DNA of 9,759 nucleotides from an uncultured Eubacteriales bacterium. GTDB lineage: Bacteria > Bacillota > Clostridia > Oscillospirales > CAG-382. This document shows, piece after piece, positions 1 through 6,127 of the stretch. The stretch covers positions 1 through 9,759 of the forward strand of contig CAKSUT010000028.1 of assembly GCA_934502885.1 (NCBI GenBank), in the 5' to 3' direction. Numbering within the stretch: position 1 is the first letter of the stretch; every line of letters starts with the position of its first letter. The position numbers and the translations under genes are program-made. The notes below the pieces were generated by a model. The model was given only the letters and a program-made list of their open reading frames with translations. It had not been told where the DNA came from and made no database searches.

Positions 1-35
1 TGCATTATGCATTATGAATTATGAATTATGAATTC
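1..35. repeat. Heptamer tandem repeat, class A (TGMATTA type)
   Basis: TGCATTA twice, TGAATTA twice, then TGAATTC, in perfect 7-bp phase. It is cut by the window edge and identical over 35 bp to 1616-1650. Confidence 0.85.
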
Positions 36-91
36 TGCCTTTCTTTTCCGTCAACGGCACAACCTCAACTCCGCACCCTGCAATCAATGAA

Positions 92-115
92 GAAAAGCGA
101 CTTTAGGAGCTTTTC
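92..115. repeat. Hairpin between heptamer classes A and B
   Basis: GAAAAGC (92-98) pairs with GCTTTTC (109-115) around a 10-nt loop. It is preceded by a conserved spacer (36-91) closely similar to 1651-1705. Confidence 0.75.
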
Positions 116-120
116 AACGT

Positions 121-155
121 CAATTCTCCATTCTCCACTCTCAATTCTCAATTGC
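121..155. repeat. Heptamer tandem repeat, class B (CAATTCT type)
   Basis: Five in-phase 7-mers: CAATTCT, CCATTCT, CCACTCT, CAATTCT, CAATTGC. A homologous array lies at 1732-1766. Confidence 0.85.
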
Positions 156-156
156 C

Positions 157-178
157 GAAAAACGCGTCGGCGTTTTTC
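157..178. repeat. Hairpin between heptamer arrays
   Basis: GAAAAACGC-GTCG-GCGTTTTTC, 9-bp perfect stem. It is equivalent in place and form to 1706-1726 (same stem, different loop). Confidence 0.8.
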
Positions 179-184
179 TACCGC

Positions 185-218
185 TTCTCTTCACTTTTCT
201 CTCTTCTCTTTTCACTCG
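185..218. repeat. Heptamer tandem repeat, class C (TTCTCTT/CACTTTT type)
   Basis: Five in-phase 7-mers: TTCTCTT, CACTTTT, CTCTCTT, CTCTTTT, CACTCG(A). It sits between hairpins 157-178 and 217-233, immediately 3' of the SDR gene. Confidence 0.8.
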
Positions 219-233
219 AAAGCGAAGCTTTCG
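217..233 (-). terminator. GAA-loop hairpin just after the SDR stop
   Basis: CGAAAGC-GAA-GCTTTCG, a 7-bp perfect stem, starting 4 nt downstream of the SDR stop. It belongs to the hairpin/heptamer repeat system. It could terminate or stabilise the transcript, but there is no canonical T-run. Confidence 0.5.
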
Positions 234-237
234 CCTC

Positions 238-993
238 TCACTCCGACCCTTTCATGGCGAGGGATCTGCCGCCGTCGCAGACGCAGACCTGCCCGGTGAT
301 GAAGCGCGCCTTGTCAGAGACGAGGAACGCGACGAGGTCGGCGATATCCGCGGCGGTACACTTTTCGCCGAGAAAGTTTGTTTTGAACGCACGGTCAGGG
401 TCGTTTTCTTCGGGACGCATAACGACGCCGGGAGCGACGGAGTTCACAGTGATTTTGTACTCTCCGAGTTCCTTGGCAAGCGACTTTGTGAGTGCTATGA
501 CTCCGCCTTTCGCGGCGGCGTACTCGGTGCAGTTTGTGAGTCCCTGCGTTCCGACTATTGACGAGAAGTTGATTATTCTGCCGCCTCTGCCGCCCTTTAT
601 CATCTCTTTTGCCGCTGCGCGGGAAACGTACATTGCGCCGTAGAGGTTGACTTTCAGCACGGTATCGATTACATGGTCGGTCTGCTCGATGAGGGGAACG
701 TAGTTTCCGCCGGCTATTCTCGCGCTTCCGCCTGCGACGTGAATTGAAATGTCGAGTCCGCCGAAGCGTTTTACGACCTCCGAGACTGTTTTGTCAACGC
801 TTGCGGAGTCCGCGACGTCGATAATGTATCCTTCCGCGTCGCCGCCCGCGGCCTTTATTGCGGACACTGTTTTCTCGACCGCCTCGCGGTTTATGTCGCA
901 TACCGCGACCGCGATACCCTCTTTCGCAAGTGTTTTCGCCGTCTCGCCGCCTATGTAGCCGCCGGCGCCCGTGATTATCGCTGTCTTTTTCAT
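238..993 (-). CDS. SDR family NAD(P)-dependent oxidoreductase
   Basis: A classical short-chain dehydrogenase/reductase of 251 residues, the normal length for the FabG-like branch. The Rossmann glycine motif TGAGGYIG is at residues 8-15. Asp33 at the end of the second strand suggests preference for NAD over NADP. Asp59 contacts the adenine ring in the family. The catalytic set is Asn116, Ser145, Tyr158 and Lys162 (YxxxK). The usual NNAG motif is replaced by HVAGG at 85-89. The ATG at 991-993 is supported by AAAGGAAG 8 nt upstream (1002-1009). It is the last of three minus-strand metabolic genes, separated from the Gfo/Idh gene by 765 bp of repeat DNA that reaches almost to its ribosome binding site. 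The family reduces or oxidises a hydroxyl/keto group of a small cytosolic metabolite; the substrate is not readable, and a sugar, polyol or cyclic acid is inferred from neighbours. No promoter was recognised directly upstream. Confidence 0.93.
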   Translation of the reverse strand: MKKTAIITGAGGYIGGETAKTLAKEGIAVAVCDINREAVEKTVSAIKAAGGDAEGYIIDVADSASVDKTVSEVVKRFGGLDISIHVAGGSARIAGGNYVPLIEQTDHVIDTVLKVNLYGAMYVSRAAAKEMIKGGRGGRIINFSSIVGTQGLTNCTEYAAAKGGVIALTKSLAKELGEYKITVNSVAPGVVMRPEENDPDRAFKTNFLGEKCTAADIADLVAFLVSDKARFITGQVCVCDGGRSLAMKGSE

Positions 994-1020
994 AATATTT
1001 ACTTCCTTTCTGTGTGTGGA

Positions 1021-1587
1021 TTACGGGGGATTACGGGGATGTTCTTTTCTGAAGAAAAGAACCAAAAGACTTTAAGGAGCAAAGCTGGCGCTTTGCAGGG
1101 GTGTAATGGAGGCGGCGAAGCCGCCGAGGCTCCCCTGTGTAAGGGGAGCTGTCAGCGAAGCTGACTGAGGGACTGTCAATTTAGCACTATAATCCGAGAT
1201 AATACCGAAGTCGGCGTCCATAAACGCAAGCCGCCGACTTAGATGAGGCAGGACTCATCTAATCCGAGGTCGGAGCGTTTAAGCTCGGCAACGCCTCGCT
1301 CAAAGGGAACATTGGCATCAGACTCTGTTGGGACTAAATTTTCTGCGCTCGTCCGTTCGTAAAATTTATTGCGTGCTCAGCACACTTCGCACACGATGAA
1401 ATTTTACGAAGATGAGGTTTTTGGGCGGTGCGTGATTGGGATACGCACTCTCTCCATGGCATTTTGTAGGGACACACAGGATGCGAAGCATCTGTGTAGA
1501 TTGCTCGTTCCGCAAGAACCGCACGCACGGTTATGTATATCGCACCGTAGAAAAGCGGCAAAAGATAAGCACCATTCAAACATTGAA
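1021..1587. repeat. Composite hairpin repeat, copy 1
   Basis: Blocks in plus order: TTACGGGGG leader; palindrome GTTCTTTTCT-GA-AGAAAAGAAC (1041-1062); GCAAAGC/GCTTTGC hairpin (1079-1096); triple hairpin block with GGCGGC-GAA-GCCGCC (1111-1125), GCTCCCCT/AGGGGAGC (1129-1149) and GTCAGC-GAA-GCTGAC (1151-1165); 33-nt hairpin (1208-1240); AGATGAG/CTCATCT hairpin (1241-1260); a CGAGG/CCTCG double hairpin (1265-1298); TTCGTAAAATTT/AAATTTTACGAA stem (1356-1410); GTGCGT/ACGCAC element; and a GTAG-preceded hairpin (1466-1497). It fills the 765-bp gap between the Gfo/Idh and SDR genes with no credible coding sequence. Confidence 0.85.
1208..1240. repeat. 33-nt conserved-size hairpin, instance 1
   Basis: AAGTCGGCG (1208-1216) pairs perfectly with CGCCGACTT (1232-1240). 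Confidence 0.8.
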
Positions 1588-1604
1588 GAAAAGCGAAGCT
1601 TTTC
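1588..1604. repeat. GAA-loop hairpin preceding class A heptamers
   Basis: GAAAAGC-GAA-GCTTTTC, 7-bp perfect stem. The identical hairpin occurs at 3515-3531. Confidence 0.8.
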
Positions 1605-1608
1605 AACG

Positions 1609-1650
1609 TCAATTATGCATTATGCATTATGAATTATGAATTATGAATTC
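1609..1650. repeat. Heptamer tandem repeat, class A
   Basis: Six in-phase 7-mers: TCAATTA, TGCATTA twice, TGAATTA twice, TGAATTC. It is followed by a spacer (1651-1705) near-identical to 36-91. Confidence 0.85.
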
Positions 1651-1705
1651 TGCCTTTCTTTCCCGTCATCGCACAGCCTCAACTCCGCACCGTACAATTA
1701 ATGAA

Positions 1706-1726
1706 GAAAAACGCTCAGCGTTTTTC
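1706..1726. repeat. Hairpin between heptamer classes A and B
   Basis: GAAAAACGC-TCA-GCGTTTTTC, 9-bp perfect stem. Confidence 0.8.
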
Positions 1727-1731
1727 CACAT

Positions 1732-1766
1732 CAATTCTCCATTTTCCATTCTCAATTTTCAATTTT
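1732..1766. repeat. Heptamer tandem repeat, class B, overlapping the Gfo/Idh stop codon
   Basis: Five 7-mers: CAATTCT, CCATTTT, CCATTCT, CAATTTT, CAATTTT. The minus-strand stop (1759-1761) and the last codons of the Gfo/Idh gene fall inside the array and the hairpin beyond it (1765-1785, TTGAAA...TTTCAA with one bulge). Confidence 0.8.
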
Positions 1767-2748
1767 GAAAAGCGCAAGCTTTCAACAGCACTCTCTGCAC
1801 CGCAAGCTCATGCTCATAGGAGTAGGGATTCGGCTTTTCGCCGACGACGGAGAGGTAAAAATCACGGAGCATATCGTCATAACGGGTGTTCTGCGGAACG
1901 TCGGCGACATCGATATCGGTGTGAATATCCTCGTAGGCGTTGACGGTGGGGTCAAGGGACGCGGTCATGCAGACGTCGCACTCAATAGGCTTTATCTCGA
2001 CTGTGCCGAGACTTCCGAACACGGCGAAGCGACGCATTCCCCAGCCGTTGACCTCGACCGAGAGGTTTGTGACGACGGCGGTCGCATGGGGGTAATCGAG
2101 GACAGCGACGCAGTTGTCGTCAGACTCGACGCCGTGAAAGCCTGTATGCTTGATGAAAGGGACGACGTTCCGCGGCTCTCCGAGGATGGTGACGACAAGG
2201 TCTATAAGGTGCGAGCCGAATATGTACATTGAGCCGCCCTGATACTTTGAAAGCCACCGGCGGTAGCCGTCGGGGTGGTAGGTGCTCATTTCGGCGTCTA
2301 TCTTGTATATTTCGCCGAGCTTGCCGGATTGTATCATGTCCATGCATTTTTTGACGGCGTGGTTATATCTGTACATATAGCCGAGCTGGACGGTAAGGTT
2401 CTTTCTCTTTGCCGTTTCAAGAAGCTGTGCATACTCTTCGAGAGTGCCGCTTGCGGGTTTGTCGATGTGGACGTGAACACCCTTGTCAATGCACCTTTTT
2501 GCGGTTTCGGTGAGGTACGGCACGTCTGTTTCGACAAGGACGGCGTCGCACCTTTCGAGCAGCACCTCTTCGCTCATGCGCTCAAGGTCGCTGTAGCAGT
2601 CGAGACCGCCTCTCTTTTTTATCCACTCTTCGTTCGGCTCTGCGTAGCCGACTATCTCGAAAAGCTCCGGAAACTTCCGCGCCGCGCGCATCTTTCCCTC
2701 GCCGTGGTTGTGACCGATTCCTATCTGCCCGAGCCTTATTTTCTTCAT
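1759..2748 (-). CDS. Gfo/Idh/MocA family oxidoreductase
   Basis: A 329-residue NAD(P)-dependent sugar or cyclitol dehydrogenase-like protein. The N-terminal Rossmann fold shows GQIGIGHNHG at residues 7-16. The family's EKP motif is present as DKP at 96-98, with Lys97 the catalytic lysine. The C-terminal alpha/beta domain carries GSHLID at 178-183, matching the family G-x-H-x-x-D active-site region. An open frame continues upstream, but those residues are encoded by the intergenic repeat. The ATG at 2748 has AGGA 9 nt upstream (2758-2761), whereas the alternative ATG at 2757 abuts that same site, so 2748 is chosen. The final residues (about KACAFQN) and the stop codon lie in a 3' hairpin and heptamer repeat. 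It is flanked by AroD-like and SDR genes on the same strand, which suggests a shared catabolic pathway. The exact substrate is unknown. Confidence 0.92.
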   Translation of the reverse strand: MKKIRLGQIGIGHNHGEGKMRAARKFPELFEIVGYAEPNEEWIKKRGGLDCYSDLERMSEEVLLERCDAVLVETDVPYLTETAKRCIDKGVHVHIDKPASGTLEEYAQLLETAKRKNLTVQLGYMYRYNHAVKKCMDMIQSGKLGEIYKIDAEMSTYHPDGYRRWLSKYQGGSMYIFGSHLIDLVVTILGEPRNVVPFIKHTGFHGVESDDNCVAVLDYPHATAVVTNLSVEVNGWGMRRFAVFGSLGTVEIKPIECDVCMTASLDPTVNAYEDIHTDIDVADVPQNTRYDDMLRDFYLSVVGEKPNPYSYEHELAVQRVLLKACAFQN

Positions 2749-2982
2749 GTGTGTCATTCCTTTCTGTGTGTTACGGGGGTGCGGAGTTACGGGAGTGTTC
2801 TTTCTTGAAAGAAAGAACCAAAGAACTTTAGAGCGCAAAGCTCACGCTTTGCAGGGGTGTAATGGAGGCGGCGAAGCCGCCGAGGCTCCCCTTGTGTAAC
2901 CGGTTGCAAAGCAACCTCTGGAGCTGTCAGCGAAGCTGACTGAGGGACTGTCAATTTAGCACTATAATCCGAGATAATACCG

Positions 2983-3015
2983 AAGTCGGCGTCCATAAAC
3001 GCAAGCCGCCGACTT
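2983..3015. repeat. 33-nt conserved-size hairpin, instance 2
   Basis: Identical to instance 1: AAGTCGGCG with CGCCGACTT. Confidence 0.8.
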
Positions 3016-3283
3016 AGATGAGGCAGGACTCATCTTATCCGAGGTCGGAGCGTTTAAGCTCGGCAACGCCTCGCTCAAAGGTGGGTCTGGCATCAGGTTT
3101 TGTGGGGACTGTATCCGAACTTCTCCCGTTCGCAAAATTTATTGCGTGCTTCGCACACGATAAAATTTTACGAAGATAGGATTTTGGGTGGTGCGTGATT
3201 TGAAATGCGTACTCGCTCTTTGGTGTACCGTAGGGACGGGGCTTGCTCCGTCCGCAACATACGACAATTGCTGACCTCGGATA

Positions 3284-3406
3284 ATTCGCATTTGCTGTAA
3301 TTTTTTGCCGTATTTCTACAATACGAAAACGATAATCGCACCTTGGGTTCTTTCGGAACGAGCAATCTACACAGATGCTTCGCATCCTGTGTGTCCCTAC
3401 AAAATA
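3284..3406 (-). repeat. Inverted copy of the GTAG-hairpin tail block
   Basis: Read on the minus strand this resembles plus-strand 1462-1575. Shared features are TTTTGTAGGGACACACAGG, the GATGC-GAA-GCATC hairpin, TTGCTCGTTCCG and a CGGCAAAA end. A third, truncated copy runs in plus orientation at 9712-9759. Confidence 0.8.
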
Positions 3407-3514
3407 CCAACAAGGTTCGGAATAATCATACACACACACATTCCGACACCCTCTGTGAAAATCCGTCTTACCGTTGCCGCACGATATTTAGATTCGCACC
3501 ATATAATCGTTGAA

Positions 3515-3531
3515 GAAAAGCGAAGCTTTTC
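3515..3531. repeat. GAA-loop hairpin preceding class C heptamers
   Basis: GAAAAGC-GAA-GCTTTTC, identical to 1588-1604. It is preceded by a spacer ending in a GCACC...TGAA pattern like the other modules. Confidence 0.8.
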
Positions 3532-3537
3532 CACGGC

Positions 3538-3570
3538 TTCTCTTCACTTTTCACTCTTCTCTCTTCACTT
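3538..3570. repeat. Heptamer tandem repeat, class C, overlapping the AroD-like stop codon
   Basis: TTCTCTT, CACTTTT, CACTCTT, CTCTCTT, CACTT(G), in 7-bp phase. The stop of the AroD-like gene (3565-3567) lies in the array. Confidence 0.8.
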
Positions 3571-4380
3571 GAAAAGCGCGCAGCTTTTCATCTCCTTCGC
3601 CGCTCTCAGGTCAATCTGTTCGGGAGTAGAACCCTCGCCGAAGCGTTCGACGCAGAACGCAATTTTTCCGCCGAAGAGCGGACAGAGAATGCGTGTCGGC
3701 ACTCCGAAGCTGCCGTTCATGTGGTACGCCACGGGCGTTTTTACCTCGCGGCAGAGCTTTTGCATTGCCGCTATCGCCGCCGGCACATCGTCCTCGCTCT
3801 CGGCTTTCGTCACTATCTTGATTATGTCGGGATTCCTTTTTTCAAGGAAAAGAGCAAGCTCGACCACCTCGTCGCACGTCATATGAACTCCCGGGTGGCA
3901 CGAAAGAAGCACCTCGCCGCCCTCGGCACGAACCCTTTCCATGAACTCAAGCTGGCGGTCGATAACCGCGCTGTCGGTCACGACCTCTTTGGGTTTGCAC
4001 TTCGTGAACGAATATTTGTCCTCACCGAAAAAGGCGTCCTTAGAGGGAGCGTGAAAGGTGTACCCCTGCATATCGACGCCCGACGCACCGGCACGCACGG
4101 CGGCAAGCAGAAGCTCGGTTCTCTCGTTTTCGTCGAAGCCTGCGCCCGACCAATCGAGTTTTGCATTGTAGTTGAGCGCAAGCACCGGGACATTCGACGC
4201 CGCAATAATACGTTCGAGAGTCTCGCGGCTGTACTCGTCAAGCGTTGAAAGGTGAAGGTCAATCATGTCCGCACCGGCGTACACGCTGTTTTTCACGGCG
4301 GCGACGGCAAGAGCGGCGCTTTTCTCTCGGACGACTCCGGCAAGTGCCGGGACGGCGAGCGAGCGTATGCTTTTTCTCAC
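3565..4380 (-). CDS. Type I 3-dehydroquinate dehydratase family (AroD-like) protein with altered active site
   Basis: A 271-residue TIM-barrel protein of the class I (Schiff-base) dehydroquinase family. By eye against E. coli AroD, the catalytic histidine (His143) corresponds to His162 in SCHPGVHMT, and the Schiff-base lysine (Lys170) to Lys188 in IIKIVTKAES. Arg213 corresponds to Arg230 and Gln236 to Gln255 (EGSTPEQI). Other ligands differ: Glu46 and Arg48 become Asp41 and His43 (MIDLHL), and the Arg82/Glu86 segment (FRxxxEGG) reads LNYNAKLDW near 69-77. The imine chemistry is probably kept, but the substrate may not be 3-dehydroquinate. Translation starts at GTG with GGAGG 8 nt upstream (4389-4393). 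It has its own sigma-A-like promoter and is first of three minus-strand metabolic genes. The last residues (KSCALFK) and the stop are encoded by the 3' hairpin/heptamer repeat. A genuine but divergent AroD remains possible. Confidence 0.85.
   Translation of the reverse strand: MRKSIRSLAVPALAGVVREKSAALAVAAVKNSVYAGADMIDLHLSTLDEYSRETLERIIAASNVPVLALNYNAKLDWSGAGFDENERTELLLAAVRAGASGVDMQGYTFHAPSKDAFFGEDKYSFTKCKPKEVVTDSAVIDRQLEFMERVRAEGGEVLLSCHPGVHMTCDEVVELALFLEKRNPDIIKIVTKAESEDDVPAAIAAMQKLCREVKTPVAYHMNGSFGVPTRILCPLFGGKIAFCVERFGEGSTPEQIDLRAAKEMKSCALFK
3570..3590 (-). terminator. Hairpin within the 3' end of the AroD-like gene
   Basis: TGAAAAGC-GCGCA-GCTTTTCA, 8-bp perfect stem, spanning the last eight codons. 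It may serve as a terminator or mRNA stabiliser although it is partly coding. Confidence 0.5.
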
Positions 4381-4388
4381 GGCAATAT

Positions 4389-4393
4389 CCTCC
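4389..4393 (-). promoter_or_regulatory. Ribosome binding site fixing the GTG start of the AroD-like gene
   Basis: GGAGG on the minus strand lies 8 nt before the GTG at 4378-4380. It supports the non-ATG start. Confidence 0.75.
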
Positions 4394-4417
4394 GGAAAAT
4401 CTTTTGTTTACGGTGCG

Positions 4418-4446
4418 ATTATACCGCTCAGAGGGGAAAAAGTAAA
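4418..4446 (-). promoter_or_regulatory. Sigma-A-like promoter of the AroD-like gene
   Basis: On the minus strand TTTACT (4441-4446) is followed after 17 nt by a perfect TATAAT (4418-4423). The predicted start lies about 30 nt upstream of the GTG, with the GGAGG ribosome binding site at 4389-4393. This is the only convincing promoter seen for the three minus-strand metabolic genes. Confidence 0.65.
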
Positions 4447-4584
4447 TGTCACGCACGCTTTAATTTGTCGATTTTGATACTTTTTCGGCTTGCCGCACGA
4501 AACAATAGTGCGGAAAACCGCAATTTTTAAGGTTTTGCCTTGCGTTTTACTTGCCTTTTTCGGCGTGCTTTTACAAAATATACA

Positions 4585-4613
4585 TTGAATTCGGCTTCAA
4601 AGCGTGGTATTAT
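4585..4613 (+). promoter_or_regulatory. Sigma-A-like promoter of glyS
   Basis: TTGAAT (4585-4590), a 17-nt spacer and TATTAT (4608-4613). A perfect TATAAT overlaps at 4613-4618 but has no -35 at a good distance. The leader would be about 65 nt, with a small GGCG/CGCC hairpin near 4632-4643. The rest of 4381-4685 holds only this promoter, the divergent AroD-like promoter and AT-rich DNA; no repeat module was seen. Confidence 0.6.
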
Positions 4614-4685
4614 ATAATGTATGTAAATAATGGCGGTATCGCCTAAAGATACAACGGGCAACCGAAAGAAAGGCATGGTAAAGTT

Positions 4686-6077
4686 ATGAAGAACTCGGAA
4701 AAGACAATGGACAAAATCGTTGCCTTCTGCAAAGGCAGAGGCTTTGTTTACGCCGGAAGCGAAATTTACGGCGGACTTGCCAACAGCTGGGACTACGGCC
4801 CTCTCGGCGTTGAGTTCAAGAACAACGTCAAGAAAGCATGGTGGAAGAAGTTCGTGCAGGAGTCGCCCTACAATGTGGGACTCGACAGCGCGATAATCAT
4901 GAACCCCGAAACGTGGGTAGCATCGGGACATCTCGGCGGCTTCTCCGATCCGCTTATGGACTGCAAGCAGTGCAAGACCCGTCACAGAGCCGACAAGCTC
5001 ATTGAGGAATATGTTGCGGAAAACGGACTCAACGACAATCCTGCCGGAATGACCGACGCCGAGATGGCGGCTTACATCAAGGAACACGGCATTGCCTGCC
5101 CCGACTGCGGAAGCCATGATTTCACGGACATCAGAAAGTTCAACCTCATGTTCAAGACCTTCCAGGGTGTAACAGAGGACTCCGCAAACACGCTCTACCT
5201 CCGTCCCGAGACGGCGCAGGGCATATTCGTAAACTTCAAGAACATTCAGAGAACCTCCAGAAAGAAGATTCCGTTCGGCGTATGCCAGATAGGCAAGTCG
5301 TTCAGAAACGAAATAACGCCCGGCAACTTCACATTCAGAACGAGAGAGTTTGAGCAGATGGAGCTTGAGTTCTTCTGCGAGCCCGGTACAGACCTTGAGT
5401 GGTTCGAGTATTGGAGAGGCTTCTGCAAAAAGTGGCTTCTCGACCTCGGCATGACCGAAGAGCATTTGAGACTCCGCGACCATGATCCCGAGGAGCTTTG
5501 CTTCTACTCCAAGGCGACGACCGACTTTGAGTTCCTGTTCCCGTTCGGATGGGGCGAGCTTTGGGGCGTTGCCGACAGAACCGACTACGACCTCACTCAG
5601 CACACAAAGCATTCCGGCGAAGCTCTCGAGTATTTCGACCAGGAGAACGGCAAGAAGTACATTCCTTACGTTGTCGAGCCTTCTCTCGGAGCAGACAGAG
5701 TTGCGCTTGCGTTCCTCATTGACGCATACGACGAAGAGACTCTCGAGGGCGGCGACGTCAGAACAGTGCTTCACCTCCACCCCGCTCTTGCGCCCTTCAA
5801 GGCAGCAGTGCTTCCTCTTTCCAAGAAGCTTTCCGAGGGTGCCGGCAAGATATACGACGACCTCAGAAAGTACTTCAACGTTGACTACGACGACGCCGGC
5901 TCTATCGGCAAGAGATACCGCCGTGAAGACGAGATAGGTACTCCCATCTGCATTACCTACGATTTCGACTCCGAGACCGACGGCTGCGTAACCGTTCGTG
6001 ACAGAGACACAATGGCGCAGGAGAGAATCAAGATTGACGACCTCCGTGCTTATATCGAAAAGAAAACAGAGTTCTGA
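4686..6077 (+). CDS. glyS: Glycyl-tRNA synthetase, single-chain alpha2 type
   Basis: Charges tRNA-Gly with glycine in the cytosol. The 463-residue length and single chain identify the eukaryote/archaeal-like homodimeric form, not the bacterial alpha2-beta2 GlyQ/GlyS form. Visible class II features are the N-terminal catalytic start with YGGLANSWDYGPLG near 28-41, a four-cysteine set Cys93, Cys96, Cys138 and Cys141 that fits a zinc site, and LRPETAQG at 172-179. Motif 2 includes FRNEI at 206-210 and RTREFEQMELE at 218-228. Motif 3 is EPSLGADR ending at Arg338. The C-terminal anticodon-binding domain starts near LHLHPALAPFKAAVLPL. The ATG at 4686 is preceded by AAAGG 12 nt upstream, a slightly long spacing. 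The gene has its own promoter and a leader of about 65 nt, too short for a T-box. It ends in a strong intrinsic terminator and appears monocistronic. Confidence 0.97.
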   Translation: MKNSEKTMDKIVAFCKGRGFVYAGSEIYGGLANSWDYGPLGVEFKNNVKKAWWKKFVQESPYNVGLDSAIIMNPETWVASGHLGGFSDPLMDCKQCKTRHRADKLIEEYVAENGLNDNPAGMTDAEMAAYIKEHGIACPDCGSHDFTDIRKFNLMFKTFQGVTEDSANTLYLRPETAQGIFVNFKNIQRTSRKKIPFGVCQIGKSFRNEITPGNFTFRTREFEQMELEFFCEPGTDLEWFEYWRGFCKKWLLDLGMTEEHLRLRDHDPEELCFYSKATTDFEFLFPFGWGELWGVADRTDYDLTQHTKHSGEALEYFDQENGKKYIPYVVEPSLGADRVALAFLIDAYDEETLEGGDVRTVLHLHPALAPFKAAVLPLSKKLSEGAGKIYDDLRKYFNVDYDDAGSIGKRYRREDEIGTPICITYDFDSETDGCVTVRDRDTMAQERIKIDDLRAYIEKKTEF

Positions 6078-6086
6078 TAACACGTT

Positions 6087-6127
6087 CCCCCGGCGCGGCT
6101 TGCGCAAGCCGCGCCGGGGGATTTTTT
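6087..6127 (+). terminator. Intrinsic terminator of glyS
   Basis: A perfect 34-nt palindrome (6087-6120), with left arm CCCCCGGCGCGGCTTGC and its exact complement. It is followed directly by ATTTTTT (6121-6127) and begins 9 nt after the glyS stop. This is a textbook rho-independent terminator and the clearest in the window. Confidence 0.95.

Larger units (their letters stand above)
2771..3514. repeat. Composite hairpin repeat, copy 2
   Basis: Same order as copy 1: palindrome GTTCTTTCTT-GA-AAGAAAGAAC (2797-2818); GCAAAGC/GCTTTGC (2835-2852); GGCGGC-GAA-GCCGCC (2867-2881); an extra GGTTGC-AAA-GCAACC hairpin (2902-2916); GTCAGC-GAA-GCTGAC (2926-2940); 33-nt hairpin (2983-3015); CGAGG/CCTCG block; and TTCGCAAAATTT/AAATTTTACGAA (3129-3174). 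It is then followed by a GTAG plus hairpin element (about 3228-3253) and an inverted copy of the copy 1 tail (3284-3406). It fills the 816-bp gap between the AroD-like and Gfo/Idh genes; no gene is supported there. Confidence 0.85.

Noticed and set aside
1..235. CRISPR array
   Set aside because: The heptamer arrays have no spacers of regular length, and the hairpins are not evenly spaced direct repeats.
1188..1193. TATAAT in the composite repeat as a promoter
   Set aside because: No good -35 at 16-18 nt on the plus strand, and it would transcribe only repeat DNA. The TTGACA on the minus strand (1174-1179) has no matching -10.
2749..2838. Longer N-terminus for the Gfo/Idh protein
   Set aside because: The extra residues are encoded by the repeat palindrome and leader. 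The Rossmann fold begins normally at the 2748 start with a well-placed ribosome binding site.
3035..3439. 134-residue minus-strand frame in the repeat, similar to a short plus-strand frame at 1436-1639
   Set aside because: The similarity (FVGTHRMRSICVDCSFRKN) comes from the inverted DNA repeat itself, not from protein conservation. Hairpins fill the frame and no start signal was found.
1..3600. Integron-like gene cassettes, with the repeats as attC sites
   Set aside because: Genes do alternate with structured repeats, but no integrase and no GTTRRRY-type core sites were recognised, and the composites are much longer and mosaic.
4614..4685. T-box leader for glyS
   Set aside because: The leader from the predicted start is only about 65 nt and lacks the conserved T-box AGGGTGGNACCGCG motif.
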